Origin: Ciborinia camelliae
Taxonomy: Eukaryota > Ascomycota > Leotiomycetes > Helotiales > Sclerotiniaceae
NCBI GenBank assembly: GCA_025890175.1
Contig: JANPYM010000003.1
Span: 1,771,795-1,835,794, forward strand
Length of the DNA stretch: 64,000 nucleotides
Direction of reading: 5' to 3'
Shown: one piece after another, positions 11,295-22,147 of the stretch
How the letters are laid out: each line of letters begins with the position of its first letter
Position numbering within the stretch: the stretch's first letter is position 1
Position numbers and translations under genes: made by a program
The notes under the pieces: generated by a model
Told to the model about the DNA's origin: nothing
Databases searched by the model: none
What the model saw: the letters and a program-made list of their open reading frames with translations, nothing else

Positions 11295-11826
11295 TTCGTA
11301 GCCAGTATTTTAATGCTACAGAAATGATATAGTAGTTCAATGTTATAGCAACTCGAAGCAAAAATAAGAGGAAAACTATAGAAAGATTTTGTTGGCAAAA
11401 AGAACAGAAATCTCGAGAGGTTCAGGACGTGGAAACAAGAGTAGAAGAGATCAATGGCTAACAAATGTCTCGATGTGGAAGGCGACTAGGGATACTCGCC
11501 CATACCGTTTTAAGATTTTGTAAAACTCTGGTTAGCCTCGAGTGACTATTTTACTCTCACAAATGATGCCATGTTAATGCTTCACTTAATTTTAAACTGG
11601 CATATGGTGTCAAATGGATTTCACGGAAGCTCCGTGGCTTCTTTTCTTTTCAATGCCTACTATATCCAAACATCAAATAACTACACAACAATTATTGAGA
11701 GTCATCTGAAGATAATGAGATGAAATTTCCAAATGATACAAACTAACGCCCTACCGCTTTCAATAAAATTATTCGGTGTCTTCAGATAATATCTTGTTGT
11801 TAAATATTATGCCAACATTTTAGCAC
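11295..11826. other. Intergenic between two minus-strand genes
   Basis: Holds the promoter of the coiled-coil gene and the catalase 3' UTR. AT-rich; no coding signal. Confidence 0.5.
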
Positions 11827-13656
11827 TCATGTTACCTTCGAGAATTCCGCAATTTTTCCCTCTATTCTCGTCGCCAAGTCTTCATCAACCCTCCTGAATA
11901 TCTCTATGATAGAAGTCAGACATACAAAACTCATTTACTCGCCAACCTGCATGAGAATAGGCACAAGACTTACCAATTGCCTCCCTCCTAACTCTCTCCT
12001 CTTTAACATTAGCCAAATCACCCGCCAGATTACTGACCAAGTGTTCCTGCTGACCTTGCTGACCTCCCAGAACCTCTCTCCAAAAGTTTCTCGGCTGCAC
12101 AAAGTCATCATCCACAACCTCGCTCGTAAACACCGTTACTTTTCCGCTCCAGACCTCATGCTGAATATCACGCACGGCCTGAACGTTACGACTCGCATGA
12201 GCAAGTGGAACGAAACTTGATCGAACATAGTTTGGATCGGGACCATAGTTGCCATTGATGGAAGAAAATCCGTCGCGTTGATAGGGACTATATACGGGGC
12301 AGTGGGGGGCGTTGGAAGATAATTGCTGGTAGTTTGTGCCGAGACGATAGCGGGCGGCATCTGGGTAGGAGAAAAGGCGGGCTTGAAGGACTGTAGAGTG
12401 GGTTTGATTAATGATGTCAGTATGGTGATCGGAATGAAGACTTACCAGGATCTGCGGATGGGGCGATGCCCGGAACCATATTTGAGGGAGAGAAGGCAGC
12501 TTGTTCGATATCTGCAAAGAAATTTTTCGGCTACACTTTGATTAGGAGGAACATCAAAGTAACGGGATGAGGCTTTCTTACATTCCTATTCAAGGTCATT
12601 TTACCAAAGGGCCTCAACGGAACATCGGTGTGTGGCCAGATTTTGGTCATATCAAATATATTCCAACGAAATGATTCTGCATCTTTGGGATCCATCACTT
12701 GAACACTTGCTGTCCAGCTTGGAAATTCTCCACGCTCAATAGCATTGAAAAGATCTAGCTTATGATGATCTGGATTCGATCCTGAGAGTCTCTCTGCCTC
12801 CGCGGCTGTATTGCTTTTCACTCCTTGATTTGAATTGAAGTGAAATCGTACATATTTGAACGTACCATCTGGCTTGGTAAATTTATAAGTATGGCCACTG
12901 TATGCGTTTAAATTTCTTAATGAAGCGGGAGTTCCTCGATCGGAGAAGAGATACATGATTTGATGAGTTCCTTCGGGATTATTGTTGTGGAAGTCCCAGA
13001 ACATGTCAGCATCCGGGGCATTCGTTTGCGGGTGACGTTTATGAGATCGATTCAAGGAAGGGAATTTAATGGGATCTCGGATGAAGAATACAGGAGTATT
13101 GTTAAAAACGAAATCTTGGTTTCCTTCTTCCGTGTAGAATTTCATGGCGTATCCTCGTACATCTCGTACTACATCTGGAAACCCTTTCTCGCCTCCAACG
13201 GTGGATATGCGCACCATGCAAGGAGTTTTCTTTCCAATGCCATTCAAGAATGCTGCTGAAGTTAAGTCTGAGATGTCATGAGTGACTTCAAACTCGCCGA
13301 AAGCACCGGCAGCCTGTGCATGAACTACTCTGCAATCTGTTAGTGACTATCCTCCGAGTTCTTTGGTACACATACCTCTCTGGGATTCTTTCTCGAGCAA
13401 AATGTGCAAGGGTTTCGATTAGTTGTGTATCTTGCAATAGCATGAGACCTCCTAGGCCGAAAGTGTTCAATCGCACGGAAGTCGTGGGATCGGCAACTGG
13501 AACTCCTACGACAGGTTAATATTATAATAGGCGGTAGATTTGAATGGATAAAGTACCTTCGGCCAAAGTGTAAACGGGTCTTTCAGAGGAGCCGAGCTGC
13601 ACAGAATATCAGTCGTGATCGAAATAGATGATCGGGTTTCAAACCTTGGATGCCAT
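11827..13656 (-). CDS. Small-subunit haem catalase
   Basis: Monofunctional haem catalase, converting H2O2 to water and oxygen. Seven exons splice in frame: 13645..13656, 13557..13596, 13376..13505, 12582..13329, 12446..12530, 11974..12390 and 11827..11903, giving 502 residues, the size of clade-3 small-subunit enzymes without the flavodoxin-like C-terminal domain. Visible landmarks: RVVHAQAAGAFGEF with the catalytic His, VFFIRDPIKFPS with the catalytic Asn region just before (FNNTPVFF), the NADPH-side segment, and RLFSYPDAARYRLG with the haem-ligand Tyr. There is no classical SKL end (it ends EFSKVT), so location is cytosolic or uncertain. The first intron has a weak donor (GTTTGA) after only four codons (MASK), so the start is slightly uncertain. 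It is divergent from the GMC oxidoreductase gene. Confidence 0.93.
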
Positions 13657-15866
13657 TGTGTGAAGTTTAGTTGTGAACTATAATAATGAAGTGAAGTGTG
13701 TGTGAGGGATGTTTAATGTAGAGAATGTTTAAGTGAAGTCTGATCTGATGGTTCAATTTTATACATGGACGAAGAAGTAAGGTATGCTTTATAGCCATCA
13801 AATACCAAGAATGCATACTGCCCACCAGCGAATGCGAGCCCCCGAGGTTATCAACGGCGTATTCATCGAGAATGAGCCTACTGGCGTTCGATTCTCTAGA
13901 TACGTCATCCCGCAATATGGATAGAAGATACAAAGACTTGCCAACAACTCCTGGGCCAATGAGTGAAAATAACTCGCAAAAATAAATGATGTGCTTACTT
14001 GCACAGCATGATTGGAGGCTTCAGATGTGGAATCCATGTTGCATAAAAAGCTTAATACATGCAGCAAGACATGACAATACCATTAATAATCAGATATACA
14101 TACTTTACATAGTGACTTCACGGAAAAGTTTCTGTTTTAGGACACTTGAACGAGAGGCTTCAAACACGTTGGATGAAAACAGAATGTGTTATACGACAGC
14201 GGAGTTTCTAAATTGGCAGTCCGCCATGATATAATTATTGCTGTCGCTCGTATTTTATAAACCATCCCGTAAGAGATATACATCGTGAATTCTGCAAGTC
14301 CAAGTGGAAAAACCACTAAGCCAATGAATGATGTGTTGTGTTACATTATACCCAGAAGTTGTAATGTTCCTGAGTTGTTTCTAGTTGTTTGCGCGGTATT
14401 GTAAGGTTCTGCGGGGAAGCTCGGCATGAAAATCATCAACATCGGAAAGTTGCCGAGTCTTCAAATTCGGGATTCATCTACACTGTGCTTCTCCGACTCT
14501 TCCCCGAAATGAACCAAAACTGCACCTAAACCTTGATTGAACGTCACTTTTATTCATGAACTGTTGATATCTTCATTACTTCATAGCATAGGGGAAAAAA
14601 GAAGGAAGTTTTTGTTGCATGTCAGAAAGAAAGCATGATGAAAGAGCGCATGGGCTTGAATACATATGCCGGGGGTGTTGTAAGGTTGTCATTGGCTCTC
14701 TTCGTTCCACTAGCCCTGTCACTTGCGTGTTAATAAGTCGATGTTGCTGACCTAACCTTGTAGTAAATTGAGCCAAGGCTCTATTCAGCTGCAGCCCTTT
14801 CAAAAGGTCCAAGCATTGAAGGATCTCGCCATGCAGGCAAGTATAGCCTGTTTGCCCATACCGAATAGTGCCAAAAGCCTGGATCCTTTTTTGCTGAGGC
14901 CGTCAATAACCTTCCTGGCCTTGATCTTGCTGAGAGTAGATGATGGTATTCGGTCTTTCGGGGGCGGACAAGGTTGCTTGAGTTGAGGTACATGCCCTTA
15001 ATTCTACTGTTTCCGGAGTCTCAACGCAGTGTTTCACTGCATGACGTCTAAATGTATGTATGCATGTTGCCATTCTACTTCTAAGGGGATACTTTCATGG
15101 AATTCGTAGACCTTTCTCTATACTCGACCAACAACGAGCATACTCCGATACTTGTTATTCTTGCCGCTCCCCTTATCGTCTCTAATTATACTGTCGCAGT
15201 TGGGTATCATGGTTTGTATTCTAGAAAGTCTCTCAAGGTAGCAACTCGCCGAGCAAGCAATCGAGCGGAGTTGAATGGTGTCGGAGAATTCGAGATGCCA
15301 CCACGAACGCATATTATGATCAACAATAGGTGTGTTTGATTCTGCACAATCTATATAGGTTGTGCATAAGATTCTGCTTACGTGTCGTACAAATCGTAAC
15401 TACGAGCCCACTTGAATGCTCGTATATACAGGAGAATAGGTTAAATATGCATATTAGTCTGGGTTGAGCATGCCAAGAGATCCACTCAGGTCATAAGTAT
15501 CATGAGAATAAAGGTTTAATAATCAACCTACCTGAGTAGTCATCTATCCCATCCTACCATACAGGGGAGGCGAGGCCAGGGATGTAAAATTCCCCATATT
15601 TTGGTTCGGATCGCATCGGGTAAGAGTCGGGCATGGTGTATTGGGAGGTCCGCAAGGTTAAGGTCTGGAAGATGTCACAGGCTTCATCTACTTCACATGA
15701 TGTAGACTTCAAGCTCACAAAAGATATAAAGCGAGACTGTGTTCTCAATTTTAACTCATCACTTCATCATCTACTGCAAACTCTTCAATCACTTCATCCC
15801 ATAGCTCCGATCTTGCAACCTCTTTTCCGCATAATCCACGACCAAACTTAAACCCAAACATTCAAG
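13657..15866. other. Long divergent intergenic region
   Basis: 2.2 kb between the start codons of catalase (minus) and GMC oxidoreductase (plus). Both promoters must be here. Several open frames of 60-90 codons occur but none has family features or splice support. Just before the GMC gene (about 15745-15865) is a CT-rich leader, common before fungal start codons. Confidence 0.5.
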
Positions 15867-17952
15867 ATGGTTGTACCAACTGATAGTCACTTCGACTTCA
15901 TTGTCGTTGGAGGGTAAGCATACCTCGCTTGCATCTGAAAATACCAGATGTTGACAAAACTAAACAGTGGAACTGGAGGTAATACAGTTGCCGGCCGTCT
16001 CGCCGAGAATCCTGATGTGAAGATCTTGGTTATCGAAGCTGGTCCAGGGTAAGTTCCTATCCTAACAATTGAGCAGAGCCCTTTATACTCTACAACATTT
16101 TTTGCACCTGCCCCTTTACCTGTAAAAACGAACATGGAAAAGAATACCTAGATGATTGATAGTCCGCACTCGATGAATTGAAACTAACATTTTCCCCATT
16201 AGACACAACAAAGACATTCCCGAAATCCAAACTCCAGCGCGAGCCTTCGAGCTTCGCGGGAGTCAATATGACTGGGCCTACAAAACCACCATGATCGACC
16301 GCGAAGATTACACCCGAGTCGAGAAACCCAACACTCGTGGAAAGGTTTTGGGGGGTAGCAGCGCCCTAAACTACTACACTGTCAGTAAATTTTAAGTAGT
16401 AACGATTCTTGTATGCTTTACCTTTACTAATATAGCTTCTAATTGTAGTGGATCCGAGGCAGCAAAGCTACATTTGACGATTGGGAAGAGTATGGGGGCC
16501 CAAACTGGACTTGGGATACCTGCAAGGAGTATTTTGACAAACCCGCCAACTATCACGATGACGGCCAACTTTACAATCCAGATTTGGCAAAACATGGTCG
16601 CAATGGCCCACTTGATGTTGCCATCTCTGATATGGTACCCGAGCTAGCACCATTCCGTAAGGCATTGTCTAGCGCGTGGGTTAGTAAGGGAGGAATTCTT
16701 AACGATGAGATTTACGATGGAGAAATGCATGGATTAGTTCGCTGCATGAATACCATTTACAAAGGTGTACGTTCTACATCTGCGCTCTTCCTCGAAGGAA
16801 AGCCAAATATCACCATCATCGGTCACACCCACGCCAAGCGAATCCTCATTGAGGATGGACGTGCCACCGGTGTTGTAGTTCTCACCTCCGAAGGCGATGA
16901 ACTAACCATCCGAACCAAGAGAGAAATCATCGTCTCGTCCGGCGTATTCGAGACACCCAAACTCCTCATGTTATCAGGTATCGGTCCAGTTGAAGAACTC
17001 GCTCCCCATGGAATTGACGTCAAAGTCGAATCTAAACACATTGGAAATAACCTCCTCGATCACCCCATCATGCCGCACGTCTTCAAACTGAAAGATGGCC
17101 TAGGACTCGACGATCATCTTCTACGAGCTGGCCCTCAACACGACGGGGCTATTTCCGCTTACCGAAAAAATAAGAGTGGGCCATTAAGTAGTGGTCTTCT
17201 TGAACTGGTCGGACTCCCTCGTATCGATGATTATCTCGCTACAAGCAAAGAATACGTCGCTGCCAAAAAAGCCAATGGCGATATTGACCCCTTTGGACCT
17301 GGAGGACAACCACACTTCGAGATCGATTTCGTCCCTATGTTTAGCGATGCCTTCCAATGGCACATCCCCACGCCACCTACTGGATCCTGGCTTACAGTCA
17401 TCGTTGATCTACTCCGACCCCTTTCCCGCAACGGCTATGTAAAACTCAATTCCACCAATCCACTCGAGCAACCAAATATCAATCTTAACTATTTCTCCAA
17501 TGATTTGGATCTCGTTGCTTTACGCGAGGGATGTCGATTTGTGGATGATATTTTGTTGAATGGTGAAGGAATGAAAGATATCATCGGAGAAGATTACCCC
17601 TGGCCTATGCCCAGAAATAGTGACGAAGCGATGAAGAAAATGATTTTGGAAAGAAGTCAAACTGGATTCCGTAAGTTTTTTCTTGTATAGCCCATATTTC
17701 TCTATTCAAACTCGCCCCAATAATTAACATACCATCCCTTCAGATCCCTGTGGAACGGCCCGACTCGGAAAATCCATCGAACAAGGTGCCGTCGACCATG
17801 AACTCAAAGTCTTCGGAGTCCAGAACCTCCGCATCACTGATGCATCTGTCTTCCCTATCATTCCCGATTGCCGAATCCAAAATGCCGTGTACATGATTGC
17901 TGAAAGGGGAGCCGACTTTATCAAAGCTGCTCATCCAGATCTTTACCAATGA
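15867..17952 (+). CDS. GMC-family FAD oxidoreductase
   Basis: Glucose-methanol-choline oxidoreductase: an FAD flavoenzyme oxidising an alcohol or sugar, usually with O2 giving H2O2. Exons 15867..15913, 15968..16048, 16203..16380, 16449..17670 and 17744..17952 give 578 residues. The FAD dinucleotide site spans intron 1 as DFIVVGGGTGGNTVAGRL, followed by ILVIEAGPG; GKVLGGSSALNYYTWIRG is the GMC signature 1, and SSGVFETPKLLMLSGIGP is signature 2. HPCGTARLG near the end carries the conserved active-site His, and DASVFPIIPDCRIQNAVYM closes the FAD fold. There is no signal peptide, so it is intracellular (aryl-alcohol oxidase or choline dehydrogenase-like branch). Intron 3 has a weak donor (GTCAGT). 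No lesion. The divergent catalase neighbour fits an H2O2-producing reaction. Confidence 0.92.
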
Positions 17953-18344
17953 ATGCTTTAGTTTGAGTTTTCATATGAAGTTATGGGGATCATGGCGATG
18001 TGGAAATGAATATAGCTGACTATGAATATGATAATCTCTTTCCGAATATTGACGTTCCCCAATCTCGAGAAATTTCCATTTCGCCTAAAATCTTTCTCAC
18101 GATGACCTATAAATCTACTCTGCCAGCGCTGTTGAAATATGACTGGCTCTATTGTTCAGACTGTATCCGAAAATTGCCCGTTTCGACGAGATAAGGATAA
18201 CTCCATTGTGCAAATTAGACCCAAACATTGAAGGCTCAAATTAGACGAAAGTGACCTCAATTTCCGCATGTATCTTGAACATCCACGATCTTTATCAGAT
18301 AAAAGTGACCATCATTTTCGAACCTCAGTAACAAGATATCTTGC
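17953..18344. other. Convergent 3' intergenic region
   Basis: Between the GMC gene end and the decayed NLR. The phrase CAAATTAGAC occurs twice (about 18209 and 18238), and AAAGTGACC recurs at about 18248 and 18303: a small local duplication. No gene. Confidence 0.45.
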
Positions 18345-20788
18345 TCATATTCTTTTTCGGCCATAATACTCAGTAAGAGATTTCAAGTAACGGATTATTA
18401 GAGCTAACTGTGCTTTGGATCTTGCCATCTTCTCTAGATTAAGTCCAGTATCAATACATATTCCAAGTGCCTCGCGCTTTTCCTCACGGTCGTTGTACGC
18501 TGACAGACCTTCTAACTCCGAGTCTATCCAGTCATTGACTTCCGCACCCGCGGTCACAAGCATCTTTATCAAACAATCTTTCCCCCAGTTCATATGTAGA
18601 GCTTGCAGCAGGGTATCATATTCATCAATTCCGTCTATTTCCGAGCCATATGGTTGAAATTGGAAGGCTTGATACAGTGGAGAGCCGAGATTCAAGGATT
18701 CCGAAAGGTTGACATCAGGCCCATTCTCGAGCAACGCCTTGACCATGGACAGACTGCATGTAACAGTTGTCGACTCGAGTGATGTCATGACATTTTCTGG
18801 CAGACCGTTAGGGCGCACCCCCTTCTTGAACAGATAAGATAGGATAGGCTCATCACATCCAGAACATGTGACAATTGAGCATAGGACGGACAATCCATTC
18901 AAGGCACCCTTCACATCTGCCCCACAACTATCGCCAAATAAACGGACAAGATCATTAGAACCCCAAAATACAGCACGACTGAGAGCTTCGCGGTAACGAT
19001 CTTGTTTTCCAGCTCCGTATTCAACCAATAGCCTTATCGATCCAAGCTCCCAAATCTAATGGCTTTCATCAGAAGGTCATCAAGGTTGTCTGATTCTCGT
19101 ATCTCTAGAATCATCCGAATGATTTCTTCATGCCCCTGCATGATAGCTTAGCCCAATGCCTGTATATATTGGGTATCAGAAAGGTCTAGGCTTTCAAAGC
19201 ACGCCGAGCTATAAAGTCAAGACCTAACCGTGCGGCGAGTCCTAATGTGTTAAAGAAGCCTATATCTTTTGGACGATGGTAGTATAAACTAACTGCCATC
19301 CAAGTTTTGAAAGAATGAGAGTTGGTGTCACATGGCTTCCAAATGTTTTCGTAGATAGGCGAGCCTTCTTCCAAGGTCGTTTGTTTTATATGTACCCACC
19401 AGCTTCTGGAAGCATACCCAACCAACGAGTCGTCCGGGGTGGCATGAGAAAAGGAAATGGGCATGTATTCTGGCGATTCTTCTTACCACCACCTTCGGAA
19501 CATGACAGATAGATTCTCCTCAACATTGTGAAAGAGGAGTTCTTCCAGTGTTGGAAGTTCGAGTTGTCAAGTAGCCAACGACAGGTTCCCTCGACAGCAT
19601 CCGGATTTCGATTCATCTGTTTCGCATATGCAGATACATAAAATTTTGAATGCAGGCATTCTCTCGATCGGTTCGGTGCTGCTCTGTCCGCAGATCTTGG
19701 TTGTGCTTGAGCTTTTCGACAGTCTCCTTTGTCTGATATTGCAACGAAATGCTTGTCGATGCATGGATCGCTAGCATGTCATGTAGCCCTCTCATGCTTT
19801 TGTCAAAATTTTGAAACTCTCTTTCCATTTTTTCTGAATCCAAGACGATTCTAGATCTATCGCATCTAGCCTCATAACTCTTAAGTTTGGTCAACAAGTC
19901 ATCCCAGTTGTCTAACTTGACCATATCTCTCGTCACACCAATCACTTTCGCAGTCTTCAGGCGACTTATTGCACGGCACTCATACAGCAATACCCGCTCA
20001 TAAAATTTCGTAAGAGCTTTCTCGAAATCCACACGAAGTTTTGCAGTATCTGGGGTGATAGCGGACAAGGGAACAGATTTATTTGTTCTCGATATAAGCG
20101 CTCAATGACCGAAAATCGACAGAGGATTTCAGAAATATATTCAACGCCCTTGATAAGACTTTCCGGTTGCTCGGAGGCGTTTATTATAAGCTGTAGTACG
20201 GAGTTAATCAAGATCGAGAATTGACAGAGAGACTTACTAGTAAGAATAAACTCACTCTTGCCCAGGCCATAGCCTCATGAGGCTCTCCCGACACCACTGA
20301 GACAACAAAAAACTGGACATACTGCGCTGCTTTGGCAACGCTGTTGAGAGCCGTCTTCACTCCCACAATAGTATTGTTCACCCGGATCTTCCATCGCTGC
20401 TCATTGACCAGCTTAAGATTGTGGTTAATTGTTGCCAATAAGTAATCTGGTGCTCTATCCGCATTCGGCTGAGGCATTCCCGACTCTTCTTGCAGGACCT
20501 TTTGGTAGGTACATTTCCAGAAGTTTTCGATTGCTTTCATCTTTCTGCAAAAATCGAAATGCATCGTGCCAGAGAAGTATCTTCGATATCCATCATTTTG
20601 CGTGGGGTTGGATTCAATCCTTGAAAGTGCTGGCTGTACTTTCAATGATGGTGATGAAATATGTGGTTCTCGTAAATGCTCTGGTTCAATTCTTGACCGA
20701 GCTGGTGATATACTTGATGACAACGTAGGTGATAGCAACAGGTCATCCTCTGCAACACCAGCATTTCCACCAATACGTTGCGACTAAT
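18345..20788 (-). pseudogene. NLR-type (NWD-NACHT-ankyrin) pseudogene without NACHT core
   Basis: Reads as a fungal NOD-like receptor remnant. The 5' part (about 20738-19690) encodes the N-terminal domain typical of fungal NACHT NTPases (NWD-type): GEPHEAMAWARVSLF, then after an intron SLIKGVEYISEILCRF and VIERLYRE, then LLYECRAISRL and MVKLDNWDDLLTKL. The start of NACHT follows as NPDAVEGTCRWLLDNSNFQ and a P-loop-like relic IYLSCSEGGGKK at about 19500. Then the ATPase core (Walker B, sensor, winged helix) is absent: the sequence passes directly into the post-NACHT segment and an ankyrin-like tail (for example DVNLSESLNLGSPLYQAF and MLVTAGAEVNDWIDSELEG). Frame changes are needed near 20090, 19665 and 19460-19500. 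No ATG-started first exon was found. It is not expected to be a working receptor. Confidence 0.75.
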
Positions 20789-21260
20789 CTTTCCTGTCGC
20801 TCCTACGCGATTTGTTTCTATGCAAATGACATCGGAACCAAGAGCGCATCCTGAATACCTATTTATACAGAAAGAGCAGTTAATTAAAGCTCCAACGATT
20901 TAACTCCACCTTCTAATATTCAAAACATATTAATACAATATCATCCAAATATATCATATCTACATTCGATTCCATAATAGTAGGCATTGCAACCTGAAAG
21001 CTACCTAGATGTACACTGACGTCTTTCAATGTATTCGAATGCAGTTGGGTAGGCGAAGTGGGGAATCTTGACCGTCCTATTACAATCAAACAATGTAGCC
21101 GGAGGCTACAATATCATAAGGTAAAGCGACACAAAAGTAACTCCGGGACGGGATACATCCGAACTCGTGCTGTACATGACCTTGAGATCCATCAACCATC
21201 GATCCCTCAACCATCGATCCCCTCCCCCCCGAGCGCAGTATATCAAAAGTACCTCCTCGC

Positions 21261-21288
21261 CGTCCCCCGTCCCCCGTCCCCCGTCCCC
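21261..21288. repeat. (CGTCCCC)4 minisatellite
   Basis: Four perfect tandem copies of a 7-bp unit. Confidence 0.95.
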
Positions 21289-21332
21289 CCATCTCTCATC
21301 GCCTTGTTCCCAACCCCGAGACCAGGTATACC

Positions 21333-21349
21333 TATATATATATATATAT
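21333..21349. repeat. TA dinucleotide run
   Basis: Uninterrupted alternating TA of about 17 bp. Confidence 0.9.
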
Positions 21350-22147
21350 CACAGAATCGTATCCCAAAAAACATCAGCATACCTCTCATATAAGAGTTTG
21401 ACAGAGCATTTCAAAGGCCCATCCTCCTCTCTTCTCTCTTCACTCTTCACTCTTCACTCACCTTCCCTATATCTATCTTCATACCCACCCACCCTCAAAC
21501 CAGTCCACGCATCCCGAGCAAGCACACTAGATTTCAAAAAAAATCACAGTCTTCACAATCCCCATGCAACCAACCCAACCCACCCCAAAGAAATATCACA
21601 AGTCATTTCATCATTCGTTCATTCATTCAATCATCCATTCAATCTCTACTGATCCTATGTAGATTACCTACCTACCTAGTACATATACAAAAAACCTTCA
21701 AACCAAAACTAGCGCTCATTTCCCTCCCCCCTTGAACGGAAGTTCCATTCCTCCCAATACATATCGATTGGTCTGCATACGTCATTATCGTAAATCTTTT
21801 ATCCCATGTCTCCTCATTGATCTGATCCATTTATACGCTTCCATCCCATTCCATCCCATCCCAATCCTCCAGCTCCACCTCCATCTAACCATGCAATGCT
21901 GCCAAGCCAAGCCATGCTTTCCATGCTTTCCATGCCAAACCCATCCAAACGGCCTAAATTTTTCCATGATCCCAACCCAAACGACCCTAGTTTCGATATG
22001 TTCTTCAAGTTTCCCAAACCATCCAATCCCATGCCAAATTTTCATTGCAACCATCTTCATTTCCATAAACCATAAAACATTAACTCCTCCGCATTCCTAC
22101 CCCATCTCATTCCCCTATCATCCCCCTATCCATCCCCTAATCCATCT

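Larger units (their letters stand above)
20789..22147. other. Intergenic, C-rich low complexity
   Basis: Between the NLR remnant and the 3' end of the large minus-strand gene. C- and CCAT-rich tracts dominate 21180-22140. Long frames here come from simple sequence, not from a gene. Confidence 0.5.

Noticed and set aside
14576..14993. Minus-strand frames of 70-78 codons in the catalase/GMC interval
   Set aside because: No motif, no splice sites and no consistent phase; left as intergenic.
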